Of a stretch of DNA of 64,000 nucleotides, positions 34,192 through 47,024 are shown piece by piece. Each line of letters starts with the position of its first letter. Position 1 is the stretch's first letter. Location: positions 204,143,929-204,207,928 of the forward strand of contig JBOZIK010000001.1 in the NCBI GenBank assembly GCA_051453625.1, read 5' to 3'. The notes under the pieces are model-generated. The model was not told the DNA's origin and made no database searches. It saw only the letters and a list, made by a program, of their open reading frames with translations. A program made the position numbers and the translations under genes. This DNA comes from Welwitschia mirabilis (Eukaryota; Gnetophyta; Gnetopsida; Welwitschiales).

Positions 34192-37100
34192 TTTAAAAAT
34201 TGAGTTTTCCCTCCATTTACCAATCCAAAAAAGTATGAAAAAATATAATAAAGCTAACTCCTAACATTTGTACACATAAAAAAATAATTTGTTTAAGATC
34301 CTTATATGATCATGATAAATTTTAATGTAAGAAACGTAAAGCATTACATGATTAAGTGAAAGATTTTTTAATTTTAGGTCTTACTCTTAATTGATGTAGT
34401 GATAAAATCCTCTCTAAGGATATGATCATTTTCTCCAAAAATAGTAGAAAGACAAAGTATGAATCACCTCTATGGAGTATTTAAGTCATCAATTATTTTA
34501 GTTACCTTATCAGTATCCCCCTTTTAAAGAAGAGAATGATGCAATGTTGGTGATCTCCTTATATCTTAGGCTTAATAAAGTTTAAATTTTAGTACATTTA
34601 TGCCCCTCTATTAACTTTATAATGAAATTCAAATAGATCCTCCCATTGTACCACTAGTATTTATGTGGTATATCTTCCATTACTATGGTATGTATGGGAA
34701 TTTGGACCTTAGAAAGCCAAGGAAATTTCTACTTAAGAGGGATATAACTCTCCATATAGTCCAAGCTACATAGTTATGCTAGTTGAATACTACTCAATAA
34801 CCTTAGAGGATGGTGTGACTTAACATGGACCGATGTCTATGAAAAGCTTCTTGTGCTCACCACAAATCAAGACTTATTACTAGTAAAACTTATTATGCAA
34901 TTAAGGAGTGAGTAATTTTTAATTTTAATTCTTAAAACATTAAATGTTTAAAGTATCATTAAATGTAAATAAGACATAAAAATTATTTCAAGAAAACTTG
35001 GTTTTAGTAGAATTAAGTTAAGTGAATCTTGCTCAACATTCCAACTTAACTTGATATATCTAAATTATAAGTGAAAATGAGGTCTATATAAGAAAAATCA
35101 AGTTAAATTAATCTTAATTCACAATCATACTTAACTTAATGTAATAAATTAGAGTTTAATAACCTTACAATAATTAAAAATGGCTTAAAAAACTAAAAAT
35201 AATGTAAAAAACTAAAAACATGCATTAAAAATACATGTGCACAAGAAAAATCTAAAAGATCAACTAAATTGCATGCACACAAAATCAAGCTAGAATGTAG
35301 TAAAAAGATTAAAAAATTCATGTATTCAATAGTAAGTTAAAATTTCCATATAAAAGCATATGTACATAGGCCCAACAAAAAAATGCCCTTAAAAAACACA
35401 ATTCCACATGTGCACTCAAATATTAAAAATGAAGCCTTTTGGTAATCACTTTGCTTAGTGATTTAATGTAGGTATCTATTGAGACTAATATGTCATAGAG
35501 ATGTGGGATCCCTACTCAACATAGAGAAACTGTCTTCTCAGTAGAATCTACATAGTAACTCCTCACGTTAGCTAGTTGAAATAATTATGCTACTTTAAAG
35601 TGAAAGAACCTTGGATCTCCTTTAGATATTGAGGATGTAATGCCTAAATAATTTTCCTTTCCTATTAAGACTATAAATGATGGGTATATTTTAACATTAT
35701 AATAATAGAAGTGCTATACTTTGTTAAAGAAATGGATGTTTTTAGTAGCTGGTATCTTAGTTAGGAGACTATCAGACTGAAGATTTAAAGCTTATATTTA
35801 CAAAAGGGTAATGATAAAATTACAAAAAGCAGAGGTAGCATTTAATAGATTTGACTATGAAGTAGTCAGGAAAATTGCATCATTAACAAAATTATGATAA
35901 AAACAAGGAAGAAGCTGTAAAAACAAGCAAAAAGCTATAAGAGCAGTAGTAAGGGCAAATAATGGAGTCAATAGAAGAAATGTATTACATTATTAAATCA
36001 TAGGTCCATAACAAATGTTAAGAGACGTGTTTACACTGCAAAATGTTATAGAAATAATAAATGAATAACTTAATTCCCTTTTAAGCCTTGTAAATATCCA
36101 TTGCTTTTGATTGATTATAGAGTGTAGAGTAAATAATAGTATCATAGTATAATTTAGAACTAAAACATGGGGTTTTTGCTGAGCTTCTAATGATGGATTC
36201 ACTTTAGAATTCTAAGGGCTAGATAATTATGTTTTGATAGCTATAGAACATCAAGTTCTTAATGATACCATCTATCCACTGTAAGGATTTCCAGCTAACA
36301 TTAGTGACGTATTCACACAATGATTTTACTACTTTTGAAATAATGTAGCAACATAAAAACATGGTTTAGTAGGAGAAATAATGCAATGATAGAAAAATGC
36401 AATTTGTTAGAAGAATATTTCTAGTGGAGAAGGGTTTAGTGATTGTGAGTAATATGATTTGCTGTAGTTCAAAAATCACTTAATGGAAACATTGAGTATT
36501 TCTTAAAGATTAGTATTAGAATTTGGTAGAAAGGGTAGCTCCTTTATAATTAAAAACAACAACATGATTAGAATAGCCTAAATGCATAATCAAAGACACT
36601 ACACAACATAGTAAAAGTAGTAAAGATTATAGTAATAGATCTACTAGAAATTAGAGTAATAAATATACTGTGGAATAGGTGGATGTATCATGATTTGTAA
36701 AAAGAATAATATACCTATAATGATCATTAAAAAAATAAAAAAATGAAAAAAAAGAAAAAAAATATTTACAGATCTTCCATAAATAGAATGTAATGGAGGC
36801 AAGAAACTATAAACGCTAATATAAAATTATTTGGATTTAAATAAAAAATCCTAAAAAGATAAGAAAAATCTAGTATATTCATAAATGTAAAAATTCATTT
36901 TAAATGCAAAAATGCATTTCAAAACTTTGGCTTCTAATCAAGAATCTAAGCATTCTACAAAGAATTAAAGCAAAAAATATTTTCAAACTCTACAAATCTT
37001 TCAAACTAAAAAAAAATAAAACATAAAAAATAGAAAAATAAATAATCTTAAAAAAACTACAAAGACTACATGCAATCAAAATAAAAATTATAACATTTAG

Positions 37101-37361
37101 ATATAATTAAAAAAATCTAATAGAAACACTTTTCATCATCATACATCTCCCATATAATTATGTGACGTTCATTTCTATGATATAAAATACATTCTTTAAA
37201 AACTTAGTTTTAAGATATGCTTTGAAAATTCATTACTTGCATCAAAATACAATAAAAAAATTGATCATTTATTATAATCCATTTTTTATATGTTTATTGA
37301 AAATAATATTTATTACTTTTTCTTACTTACAATCAATGACATGTTACAAGTAGCTTAAATA
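34192..37361. other. AT-rich stretch, no feature recognised
   Basis: About 3.2 kb without recognisable coding motifs, LTR ends or long repeats on either strand. The minus-strand frame at 35,993-36,202 (69 codons) resembles nothing I know. A-rich low-complexity sequence occurs at about 36,725-36,770. Confidence 0.5.
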
Positions 37362-37380
37362 TGTGTGTGTATGTGTGTGT

Positions 37381-37421
<41 letters not shown>
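37362..37421. repeat. (TG)n and (TA)n microsatellites
   Basis: A short GTGTGT tract with one interruption is followed by about 18 TA units. Confidence 0.95.
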
Positions 37422-37429
<8 letters not shown>

Positions 37430-37447
37430 AACTAATAAATATTAAAT

Positions 37448-37845
37448 TTTACCACCTTTTAGATAAGGGTACAAGCATTAATCTAATTACATTTTGCCTT
37501 TACATTGATTTTAACTCTCATCATAGTGAAGTTTAAATTTTCCATTAATTAACATAAACTTTAGTTATAAAGTTAATGCCAATTATTCACTAGAGATCAG
37601 TGCCTCACTCTCAACTAAATTTTTTTCTCTTAATTCTTTCTAAAATTCCCTTAAAAAATTGTAGTGGAAAGTGAGATATTAACTTCTAGTAAATGGTTAC
37701 CATTATATTCAAAACTAAATTTAATATTGACTAAGCATGAAGTTAAAGTTTATTACGATAAAAATCATCATTAATATAAAGGTAAAACATCATTAGGTTA
37801 ATGGTTATATCCTCATCCAAAAGGTAGTAGAAATTCATATCTCTT
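37448..37845. mobile_element. Foldback MITE-like element, about 400 bp
   Basis: The left half (from TACCACCTTTTAGATAAGG at about 37,450) is matched by the reverse complement of the right half (ending CCAAAAGGTAGTAG at about 37,830), and the two arms meet near 37,640-37,655. The arms span almost the entire element, so a transcript would form one long hairpin. AAATATTAAAT occurs just outside on both sides (37,438-37,448 and 37,850-37,860) but is AT-rich and weak evidence for a target duplication. No coding sequence. Superfamily not determined. Confidence 0.72.
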
Positions 37846-38097
37846 AGCCAAATATTAAATGTATATAAAATATATGTTTAATGTGTGATAACTTATCACT
37901 AATTAAAAATAAGAAAAATTAATAAACATTATTATTAATAAGTGATCTAAAAACATGGATTATAAGAAATGACAAAGTTTTTAATATACTTCAATGCAAG
38001 TATTGAAATATCATAAGAATATCTTAAAAGTAAACTTTTAAAGAATGTATTTTATGTTAAAAAAATGGATAAAGTAATTTTTTAAAGAATGTATTTT

Positions 38098-38490
38098 TAT
38101 GTAGTGAAGAGAAAAGTTACAACATCAAGAAATGAAAAGCCTTAGAAATCATAAATACTTAAGAGAATTGAGATATTGTATCTTGAAAGAAAAGTTGAAG
38201 AATTGAGAAATGATAAGTCATAGGCTTATGAATGACTTAATAAAATAAAGAAATTATGTAGTGAATAGAGGCATTAAAGCCTCTAGAAATAAAAAGCCTT
38301 ATAGTTCATAATTATCCTAAAATAACAAGCCATTATTTAGTATAGAAAGAAAAACATTAAAAAATGAAAATCCTTGGGATTCATAAATGAATTAAGATAA
38401 TGAATTTATTATGTAGTGAATTTAGAAGTTAAAGCATCTTAATAAACTTCTCATCTTATTGAAAAATTAAGTTTTAAAGAATAATTTCAG
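38098..38490. repeat. Tandem repeat of about 78 bp, five units
   Basis: Units start near 38,098, 38,179, 38,254, 38,335 and 38,409, each with an ATGTAGTGAA-like start, then AAAGTTAAAGCATC-like and AAAAGCCTT sequences. The right arm carries inverted counterparts near 46,780-47,000. Confidence 0.72.
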
Positions 38491-40375
38491 CAAAATAAAA
38501 AGCACTATATGATACTTTAAGTACACATAGTCATAGTGTTAGGTGTTACATAAAGATAACACTACACTAATCATTAAGTATAGCTAGTGTTACAAACTCA
38601 TATTATTATTTTTTAAATTAAATTTTTTATATGAGTTAAAGCCAACTTTTAAAGTGTTAAGAACGAAGGTTAATAATAGTACTCAAGTACTTTTTAACAT
38701 TTTTCAGAAGTGTAATGTTTCAACATCAATCCAATTAGGAATAAGAAGAATACTATTATTGAGTTTAGGATCCTATGTCACATTAACATGTTGAATATGT
38801 AATACGTAAAATAGAAATACAATATATAAATTTAATGACCTTTAATTTCTTAAGGTCATTAATGTTTAAGCTAGAGTAATGCTTTGATAGAGTACTTATT
38901 AGTAGTTGATGAAGATTACCTAGTAATGGTAATTGATGAAAATGATAGGGTTGTTAATAAATTTTATTTTCAATTTCGTACATAGTATTCAATTTGTGAT
39001 GCATAATAGAATTTACCACTCATTAAAAGAATAGGATACGCATAAATTTAACATAAAGTTTAGATTAATGCAAAGTTCATAAAAAGTAAAGAAAAATAAA
39101 AAAAATGAATTTTACCAAGGATAAAAGTGATGCTTATTGATTATAGATATGATAAAACATGCATGAATAATTACAAAATGCATATTTCAGTATTAGATTA
39201 GAGATTATATATATTATCATAAGAAATGTACAGCAATGTAATTCTTCTTATGTACCTAATTTATAATAAATTACAAGTTTTGATTAATAAACATGTAAGA
39301 ATTAAATAATTGGAAACAAAAACATTATAGTACCCTTCATCAATTGATAAGCTAGATTAATAAAAGGTTTTATCTTGCAATATTGTACCTTATTCTTAGT
39401 TTCCTTTATAAGATGGTACTTTATCTTAATGATAATAGTGAATGTATAGCAATAATTGAAAAACTTATAAAATTTACATTTGTCATTTTTTACATACTTG
39501 ATAGCCCCTTTCCAAACTATATCTTTTAGAGCCATAAGAAATTAAGGGAAAAAAAACAAATTTAATTTTAGACTAGTAAACAATATAAAAAAAGAGATTA
39601 GGGAAAAAAAGAGATTAAAAAACCTATTTATTAATTATAGAAGAACTAATTTAATGATTTTATTATGCATATTATTTCTATTTTTCTCATAAAAATTATT
39701 ATTACTTATTACAAAAAAATTTACAAATTTATTGTCAGTTGTAACTAAGATGAAATAAGCCTCTTACATTTTTATTAAAAAATATCAAAGTTATGTAAAA
39801 TTTCAATGAATTTGAATGCTATAAGTTTATGTTCATTTTTATTTTCAATAATATATTCTCCTTATTTATTTATATTAATATTTTTTATTTTGAAATTTTT
39901 TATATTCTTTATTATTTAGTTCATTTAAATGTAATAATTTTATTCAAATTTAATAAAAATGTAAAAACAAAAATGGAAGGATGATAAGAATAACATGAAA
40001 AAAATCAAAAGGTTAATTTTGAACTTGGGTTTTGGTCTATAGTGAAAAGATAATAGTTATGTAAGATATCATATGATTTCATTAATAATAATATGATACC
40101 ACTATTTCTAAGCTAGTCATAATAACATTACCATACTTTTCATTTTATTAATCCTAAAATAACCTTTTCTATGTATAAAATTAAAGCTAAAGATAATTTC
40201 AAACATAAAACTTCTTAGCTATTATAATGGAATGCCAACTTAAATCTAAGACAACACTATGCTATAAAGAAAATTATATCTTATAACTTGTCATTTGAAA
40301 AAGAGAAAATAATAAAGTATAAAAGTAAATAAAAATAAAATAAATATCTCTAAAGTAGAATATTTCAACTTTCAG
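38180..40375 (+). repeat. Left arm of the large inverted repeat
   Basis: Inverted match to 44,810-47,000. The minus-strand frame at 39,302-39,535 is not kept in the other arm and is not a gene. Confidence 0.75.
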
Positions 40376-41680
40376 TATATTTGTGATGAAGGAGAAGCCA
40401 CTGTTTTAGCCTACTTCACTTTCATCTGAAGGGAATTCTTAATGTTAAAAGCCATATTTGACCTATACATCTTTATGAAATCACTTATTTATCCTGACAC
40501 TTCTCTTCCTCTCCTTTATAGTCTTCATCATTAGCTACACCACTATCTTTTATGACAGATTTAAAAATGTTGCTATCAACATATGGCTATTCTATGCATT
40601 TATCACAATCTAATGATTAATACTCTTGAACTGATCATTAGTTAGAAATGACAAGCAAATATAGGACGTAATGAAATAAGTAAAATCTCTAAAGTGAAAT
40701 ATAATTTTATAGTTTATTCAAAAAACACAACTTCTAACATGATCTTGATATTGTAAAAAATCATATTTCTCTTAGAAATTTTTTAATTCCTTTAGATATG
40801 TCACCATTATTTTTATGTAAGTTAGGATACTAATCTTGATCTAATGTTTGTGCAAGAATTATTATAGAGGAATGGACATTGAATTTTAATATGATTGCAT
40901 TACACTAGCTTTATTGTTATTCTCTACATAAACATGATTATTGATTATGATAGGTATCTTTTTTCATAATTTCTTTTTGTCATTTTATGTATTTTTGTCT
41001 TCTTTTAATGATGAATAAAAATTTGTATTTAACATTTAACACATAGACGTAATACTGATATTAAGTATCTACTCATTGACTACTGGTAAATGGTTTCTTC
41101 AGACATGTTTTTCATCAATTAATTAAGTTCTTACACTATATGATTAGGCATTTCCTATGCTATTATATTAAATAGTGTAGTAACATGTTGAAGAGCTGCA
41201 ACGTTTATGTTATACATAAACATAAAAAATAGTGATTTTATTATAAATTTAATGCTAATGAAGTAGAAAAATAATGAACAAGTTTAAGTTATAGCTTTTT
41301 GATTGTTGTTATATCTATTATAATTATATACATTCAAAGAGTTTGATATGTGAGTAGTTTTTCTTAGAAGTCTTTAGCTCTCACGATGTTCTTTGCCTTT
41401 TACGATATAGAGCTCATTGGTGTTTCATCTTGGAATTCATTTTGCTATACTCTTCTTTGGATTCCAAAGATCTTGTAGTGAAGATAATCTCGTGATAACA
41501 CTTTAAAGGAAAAACACAAATATATATAGACATATATAGGTTTATTTACTAATATATGTATTTAACCTAGTTATTATTTGTAACTATATGAATTAAATAA
41601 AAATAACAACCAAAATAAATAATGACATTAAAAAAAGAAGAAAATTATGATGAGTTTTTTTCCTCCTTAAAAGCATAAGG
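40376..41680. other. Loop of the foldback, first part; no supported gene
   Basis: A short minus-strand stretch near 40,490-40,565 translates to VIKDSGVANDEDYKGEEEK, which has protein-like composition, but it ends at a stop after about 25 codons and I recognise no family. Nothing else is supported. Confidence 0.35.
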
Positions 41681-41684
41681 TAAA

Positions 41685-42115
41685 GTTTACAACTTTCTTA
41701 TTTAATTTTATAAGTTTATTATTTAATTTACTAAACTCATTATTTAAGTTCAAAATTTTTATTTTAATTTTATAAGTTTTTTATTTAAATTTATTGGTTA
41801 AATTATTAATTTTATAAGTGTTATATTTAATTTTATAAGCTTATTTTTAATATTATACACTTGTTATTTACTTTTATAAGTTTGAATTTTTTTTAATTTT
41901 ATAAGTTTTTTGCTTTTATAAGTTTATAACTCTTTTAATTCTATAAGGTTATAAATTTTTTAATTTTATAAGTTTATATAATTAATATTTACTTTTAAGT
42001 TTTTTTATTTTTATAAGTTTATAAGATTTTTAATTTTATAAGTTTAAAATTTTTATAAGCCTATAAGTTTTTTAATGGTACAAGTTTATTAGTTTTTTAA
42101 TTTGATAAATTTTGA
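41685..42115. repeat. Degenerate TTTTATAAGTTT repeat
   Basis: About 18 irregular copies of TTTAATTTTATAAGTTT over 430 bases. A related low-complexity ATTTTATAAAAT tract lies at 44,360-44,800. Confidence 0.8.
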
Positions 42116-42232
42116 ATGTATATTAAATCATAATATTATAAATTTATAATGCATATAAATATAAGGACATTAGTATTACATTACTTAAAATGAAGTAAAT
42201 GGAAAAATAGTAAAGAATTCTAAGAATGTTAA

Positions 42233-42500
42233 TCACTGCTTACCAGAGTGATCTAGAGGTCTAAATTTCAAACCTCAGCAGTGGCAGGAAATAAAAATGG
42301 AATAGATTCCATAAAGCCATTCCATAAAGCCCAGGTGCTAGTAGGCATTTGTATGGCATAAAATTATCTACCTGCTATCGGTGGAGAATACAAATGGCGT
42401 AGATTTCGTAAGCTAAAGCACCATTAGGAATTTATGTAGTGCAAAATTACCTTACTGCTATTGCTTTCAAANNNNNNNNNNGAAAAAAAAGAAATTTTAA
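42233..42500 (+). mobile_element. SINE-like sequence (tRNA-derived head)
   Basis: ACCAGAGTGATCTAGAGGTC resembles an A-box region and GGTCTAAATTTCAAACCTC a degraded B-box (GGTTCAAATCC type), at tRNA-like spacing. Behind it a unit of about 95 bases (GGAATAGATTCCATAAAGC... / GGCGTAGATTTCGTAAGC...) is repeated, and an A-rich tail follows the 10-N gap (42,472-42,481). It is visibly less AT-rich than its surroundings. Alternative: a fragment of another repeat with a chance tRNA-like motif. Confidence 0.45.
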
Positions 42501-42615
42501 GAATTAACATTTCAAATCAATAATTTCTATTTTTAAGCATTCTTACAGAGTCATTACTTGCAATTTAAAAAGAAACATATAAATATAAACCTAGTAGCCT
42601 ACTAATGTTTCTTTT

Positions 42616-43054
42616 TGATGCAACCAAAAGAAAGCTACTATAGAGTCATATAATTGAGTAAACATAATAGATAGATATTAAAAGGATTTATTAATTCTAA
42701 ACATCAAAATCCATTAGAATAAAAGATGTGAAATGCAAATTAATTCCCAGTCCCTTGCCAAACTAGTGAAAACAAGTAAGTAATGCCTCTCAATTAAATT
42801 TTTATTTTAATTTATACATGACCTTTCTTCAAAAAGAAGTAATTAAATCCTAAATGCAGTAAACCTAGACATCTCATTATAATTTATAGAGAATCGCTTA
42901 GACTTCCCTTCACATCCTTTCTAGATAATAATTACAATAAGGTGGAGTTATAATAGAAGAGGCTTACATCCTTTATAACATTTTCTTTGAGACCCTACAC
43001 TCCTATATCATCTACTAATTTTGAGACCCATATGAAATGGATGCTCTTGTATCA
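42616..43054 (-). repeat. TRIM 3' LTR
   Basis: 439 bp, same length as its partner and visibly similar end to end. Confidence 0.9.
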
Positions 43055-43357
43055 AATGGCCTCTCTTAAAAATGAGTTCATCCTCGAGCAAAAGAAGTCA
43101 TACTACACTGATAGCATGATTGGACAAATGGAGGAAAGATTTTCTTGTAAACCACTAGATCCTTTACCTCATACTAGATCCTTTTCATTCATCTATCTTC
43201 CATGACCTTCATATTAATAGATACAAGATAAATTTACACTTTTATAACCTTCTTCTTTATCATTTTTCTGAGCTACAAAAGTTTACTTTCTTCATAATAT
43301 GTTTTTTTTCCTTTAATAAGTAGATCTTCCTCACTTGGCTTTCTTCTATAGGAATTT

Positions 43358-43373
43358 TTTTGACTCTAATGCC
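43358..43373 (-). other. TRIM primer-binding site
   Basis: Minus-strand TGGCATTAGAGTC just inside the 5' LTR. Confidence 0.75.
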
Positions 43374-43376
43374 ATT

Positions 43377-43815
43377 TGATGTAGCCAAAAGAAAGCTACT
43401 ATAGAGTCATGTAGTAGATCAAACATAATAGAGAGATATTAAAAGATTTTGTTAATTATAAACATCAAAATCCATTAGAATAAAAGATGTGAAATACAAA
43501 GTGGTTCTCAGTCCATTACCAAACTGGGGAAAATGAGTAGGTAACTCCTTTTCATGAATCTTTTATTTTAATTTATACATGATCTTTCTTCATAAACAAC
43601 TAAAAAAACCCTAAATTTAATGGTCTTAAACATCTTTCTATACTTTGTAGAGAGCCTCTTAGAATTCTCTTTGCCTTCTTTATAGATAATAATTACAATA
43701 AAGAGAAGTTATAATAGAATAGTCTTACATCCTTTACAACATTTTTTTAAGACCATACAACTTCTATATTATCTACTAATTTTAAGAATCATTTGAAATG
43801 GATGCTCTTATGTCA
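43377..43815 (-). repeat. TRIM 5' LTR
   Basis: 439 bp, partner of 42,616-43,054. Confidence 0.9.
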
Positions 43816-43849
43816 CTTTTCCTATGATCTATATTCTATATAAGCTTTC

Positions 43850-44350
43850 ATGTGATTTTAATTCCTCTTAATTCATTTCTGTGATCTTGTTAATGATGAT
43901 AATATTTCTAGCCCTTTATTTTTACCATTGTAAAGTTTTTTTTTCAACTTTTATAGCTTGGTAACCATTAAATTTTGCATCCTTTTGTCTACCTCTTCTT
44001 TATAGTCTTTATAGTTTTCTTAGACATTATTTTATAGGGTGAATTTAGTAATGCATAAAGATAGAAGAATGTTAATAGCACATTGATCAAAATAAAATAA
44101 AAAATTGATTAAGCATTATATATATATATAAAATATTTATTTTTTGTGTAGACTTTGATGTGATTTCAATTCCTCTTCTTTATTTCTTTAATATTATTGA
44201 TGATGGTAACATTTATAGCCTTTTATTTCCACTTTTGTAGAGTCCCTTACTCAACTTCTATAGTAAGCATTAAATTTCAAATCCTCCTCTTGAGATATTC
44301 TTTGTAGCTTTTGTATTTTCCTAGGTCTTCTTTCATATGATGAATTTAGC
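43850..44350. repeat. Direct duplication of about 200 bp in the foldback loop
   Basis: 43,850-44,045 (TGTGATTTTAATTCCTCTT...) recurs at 44,148-44,350 (TGTGATTTCAATTCCTCTT...) with an offset of about 295 bases. No coding sequence. Confidence 0.65.
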
Positions 44351-44359
44351 CCTATTTAT

Positions 44360-44809
44360 TTTATTTTTTAATTTTATATAACTAATTTCTAAATGAAATA
44401 GTTTTAAATTTTTTATCTAAATAATAAAATTTTTAATTATTTCTTCTATAAAATAGTTTTTTCTTTTTTAAAGTAATAAGGTTTGTATTGGCACATTAGA
44501 TTTTTTTTATTTTATAAAAATGTCTTTTATATTTTTAATTAAGCTATTTTTTTCAATTAGACCCATTTGGTATTTTTTTAAAGTTTTATAAAATAGTGTT
44601 TTATTATTCATTAAATACTAAACTTTCTTAAAAACTATTTCTTGGCCTCATTTAATAGCTTTTTTTAATTTTATAAAATTGTATCTTATTTTTTAATTAA
44701 CTAATAAACTTTTTATTCATTTCATTTGATAAGTTTTTTTCATTTTATAAAATTATTTTTAGTTTTTAATTAAATAATAAAATTTTTTATTTATATTAAA
44801 ATAAAAATA
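44360..44809. repeat. Low-complexity ATTTTATAAAAT tract
   Basis: Irregular repeats of TTTTATAAAAT with TTTTTAATTAA between them. Confidence 0.7.
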
Positions 44810-47000
44810 AAAAACATAGTACAATTTGAAATATTATACTTGGGAGATATTTCTTTTATTTTTGTTCACTTTTAAATCTCATTTTTTAATTTTAAATGAT
44901 AAGTTGTAATATATAATTTTATTTATAATATATTGTATTTTGGATTTAAGTTGGTATCCCATGATAATATCTAAGAAAGTTCTAAAGTCATCTTCAACTT
45001 TAGTTTATATATATGAAAAATTATTTTAGGATTAAGAAAATGAAAATTATGATAATGCTATTATGAGTAGCTTAGAAATAGTGGTATTAAATTGTTATTA
45101 ATAAAACTATGTAATACTTTTTATAATTATTATTTTTCCTACAAATCAAAATCCAAGTTTAAAATTCAATTTTCCATTTTTTTTCATGTCATTATTTTTA
45201 TCCTCTTATTTTTATGTTCTTTACATGATCCTTAAATTTAATTAAAATAACTACATTTAGATGAATTAAACAATCAAAGTATTAAAAATATAAAAATAAA
45301 AAATATAAATATAAATAAGTAATAAGAATAGATATAATTGAAAATAAAAAGGGAAATGAACTTATGCTATTCAAATTTAGTGAAGTTTTGGATAAATTTA
45401 AAATCTTTTCATACAAACATAAGAGGCCAATTTCATCTTGATTCATACCTATAATAAATTTACTAATATTTTTTATAATAAGTAATAAAAATTTTTATAA
45501 TAAAAATAGAAATAATATTATAAGAAAATTACTAAATTAATGCTTCTTTAATTAATAAATAGATTTCTTAATCTCTTTGAATTTATTTCTCCCTAATTTG
45601 TTTTTTCATTTAGTGTTTACTAAACTAACATTAAATTTTTATTTTTTCCTCTTTCCTTTTATTAATTTGTTGTGGCTTTAATATATATATATATATATAC
45701 AGTTTGGAATAGATTTTCAAGTATTCAAAAAGGGATAAATGTGAAACTCATAAGTTTTGCATGTATTACTATACATTAGCTATTACACTAGGGCAAAGTA
45801 CCATCTTGGAAAGGTAATCAAGAATGAAATGCAATATTGCAAGGCAAAATCTTCTATTAATCTAGCTTATAGATTGATAACAAATACTATAATATTTTTG
45901 TTTCAAAATTTTTAATTCTTACATGTTTATTATTCAAAAATTATAATTTCTTATAAATTAAATACACAATAAGGATTACAATGCTACACATTTCTTGTAA
46001 TAAAATTTATAATCTCTAATTTAATAATGTAATATGTATTTGATAATTCTTCATGCATGTTTTATCATATATATAATAATTTGACATCACTTTTGTTCTT
46101 AGTAAAATTCATTTTTATTTTTTTTCCTTTACTTTTTTTGAACTCTCAAATTTTATGCATACATTAATCTAAACTTTATGTTGAATTTTATCCATAGTTA
46201 ATTCTTTGAGTAAGTGATGAATCATACTATGCATCATGAATTGAATACCATGTTTGAAATTAAAAAAAATTATTAATAACTCTATTATTTTCATCAATTG
46301 CCCTAGCTAGGTAATCTTCATTGAACATTAATAAGTACTACATCAAAACATCACTTTAGCTTAAACATTAATAAATTTATAGAATTCAGAATCATCGACT
46401 TTGTATATTGTATTTTCTAATTTACGTATTACATATTCGACATGATAATGTAACATAGGGTATCAAAATCCATAATAGTATTCTTCATATCCTTAATTGT
46501 ATTGTTGTTAAAACATTACACTTCTGAAAAATATTGAAAAGTACTTTAGTATACCAACATTCATATTTAACACTTTAAAACTTACTTTAACTCATATAAG
46601 AAACTTAATAAAAAATTTAATAATATAAGTGTGTATCACTAGCTGTACTTAAAGATTACTATCGTGTTGTCTTTATATACAATCTAATATTATGACTATG
46701 TGTAATTAAAGTATCTTATAGTGATTTTTACTTTACTAAATATAATGATCTTCAAATCCTACTTTTTCAAGAAGATAAAAAATTCATCATGATGCTTTAA
46801 CTTTTCAATTCATTACATGATGCTTGCATTATCTTCATTTATTTATGAAAGTTAGGGATTTTCATTTTTTAACATTTAACTTCTTCCTTCACTAAACAAT
46901 GGATCATTATGTTAGGTCATTTATGATATCTGAGGCTTTTCATTTATAGAGGCTTTAACTTTCTCTTCCCCACATAATTGACTCATTATCTTAAGTCATT
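44810..47000 (-). repeat. Right arm of the large inverted repeat
   Basis: Reverse complement matches 38,180-40,375. It contains a short (AT)n run at about 45,680-45,700 not present in the left arm. Confidence 0.75.
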
Positions 47001-47024
47001 CATATTGGTAGAAGCTTAGTGAGT

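Larger units (their letters stand above)
42611..43820 (-). mobile_element. TRIM (miniature LTR retrotransposon), complete with target duplication
   Basis: Two 439-bp direct LTRs (42,616-43,054 and 43,377-43,815), each starting TGATG and ending TCA, enclose 322 non-coding bases. A perfect 5-bp duplication CTTTT flanks it (42,611-42,615 and 43,816-43,820). Inside the right LTR the minus strand reads AATGGCATTAGAGTC, a tRNA-Met type primer site (10 of 13 to TGGTATCAGAGCC). Inside the left LTR the minus strand reads AAGAGAGGCCATT, a purine tract. Both set the orientation as minus. It encodes no protein and depends on other elements; the open frame 42,987-43,205 straddles LTR and core and is chance. 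Confidence 0.9.
38098..47010. mobile_element. Large foldback structure, arms about 2.2 kb
   Basis: Left arm about 38,180-40,375 and right arm about 44,810-47,000 are inverted copies. Examples: 39,530-39,660 against 45,535-45,680 reversed; 38,640-38,990 against 46,200-46,580 reversed; 40,010-40,150 against 45,020-45,180 reversed. The outer end of the left arm is a tandem array. The loop (40,376-44,809) has no recognised transposase and contains a TRIM and a SINE-like sequence. Long arms with tandem-repeated outer ends recall plant foldback/MULE-related elements, but an inverted duplication of ordinary DNA is also possible. Confidence 0.65.

Noticed and set aside
35993-36202. Minus-strand frame of 69 codons in the unassigned region
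   Set aside because: No recognisable motif, no start context, isolated; cannot be supported as a gene.
37100-37200. CRISPR-like or tRNA features in the AT-rich stretches
   Set aside because: No regularly spaced identical repeats and no cloverleaf with intact A and B boxes were found anywhere except the degraded SINE-like head.
42987-43205. Plus-strand frame of 72 codons
   Set aside because: Crosses the TRIM LTR/core border; the element is non-coding and oriented on the other strand.
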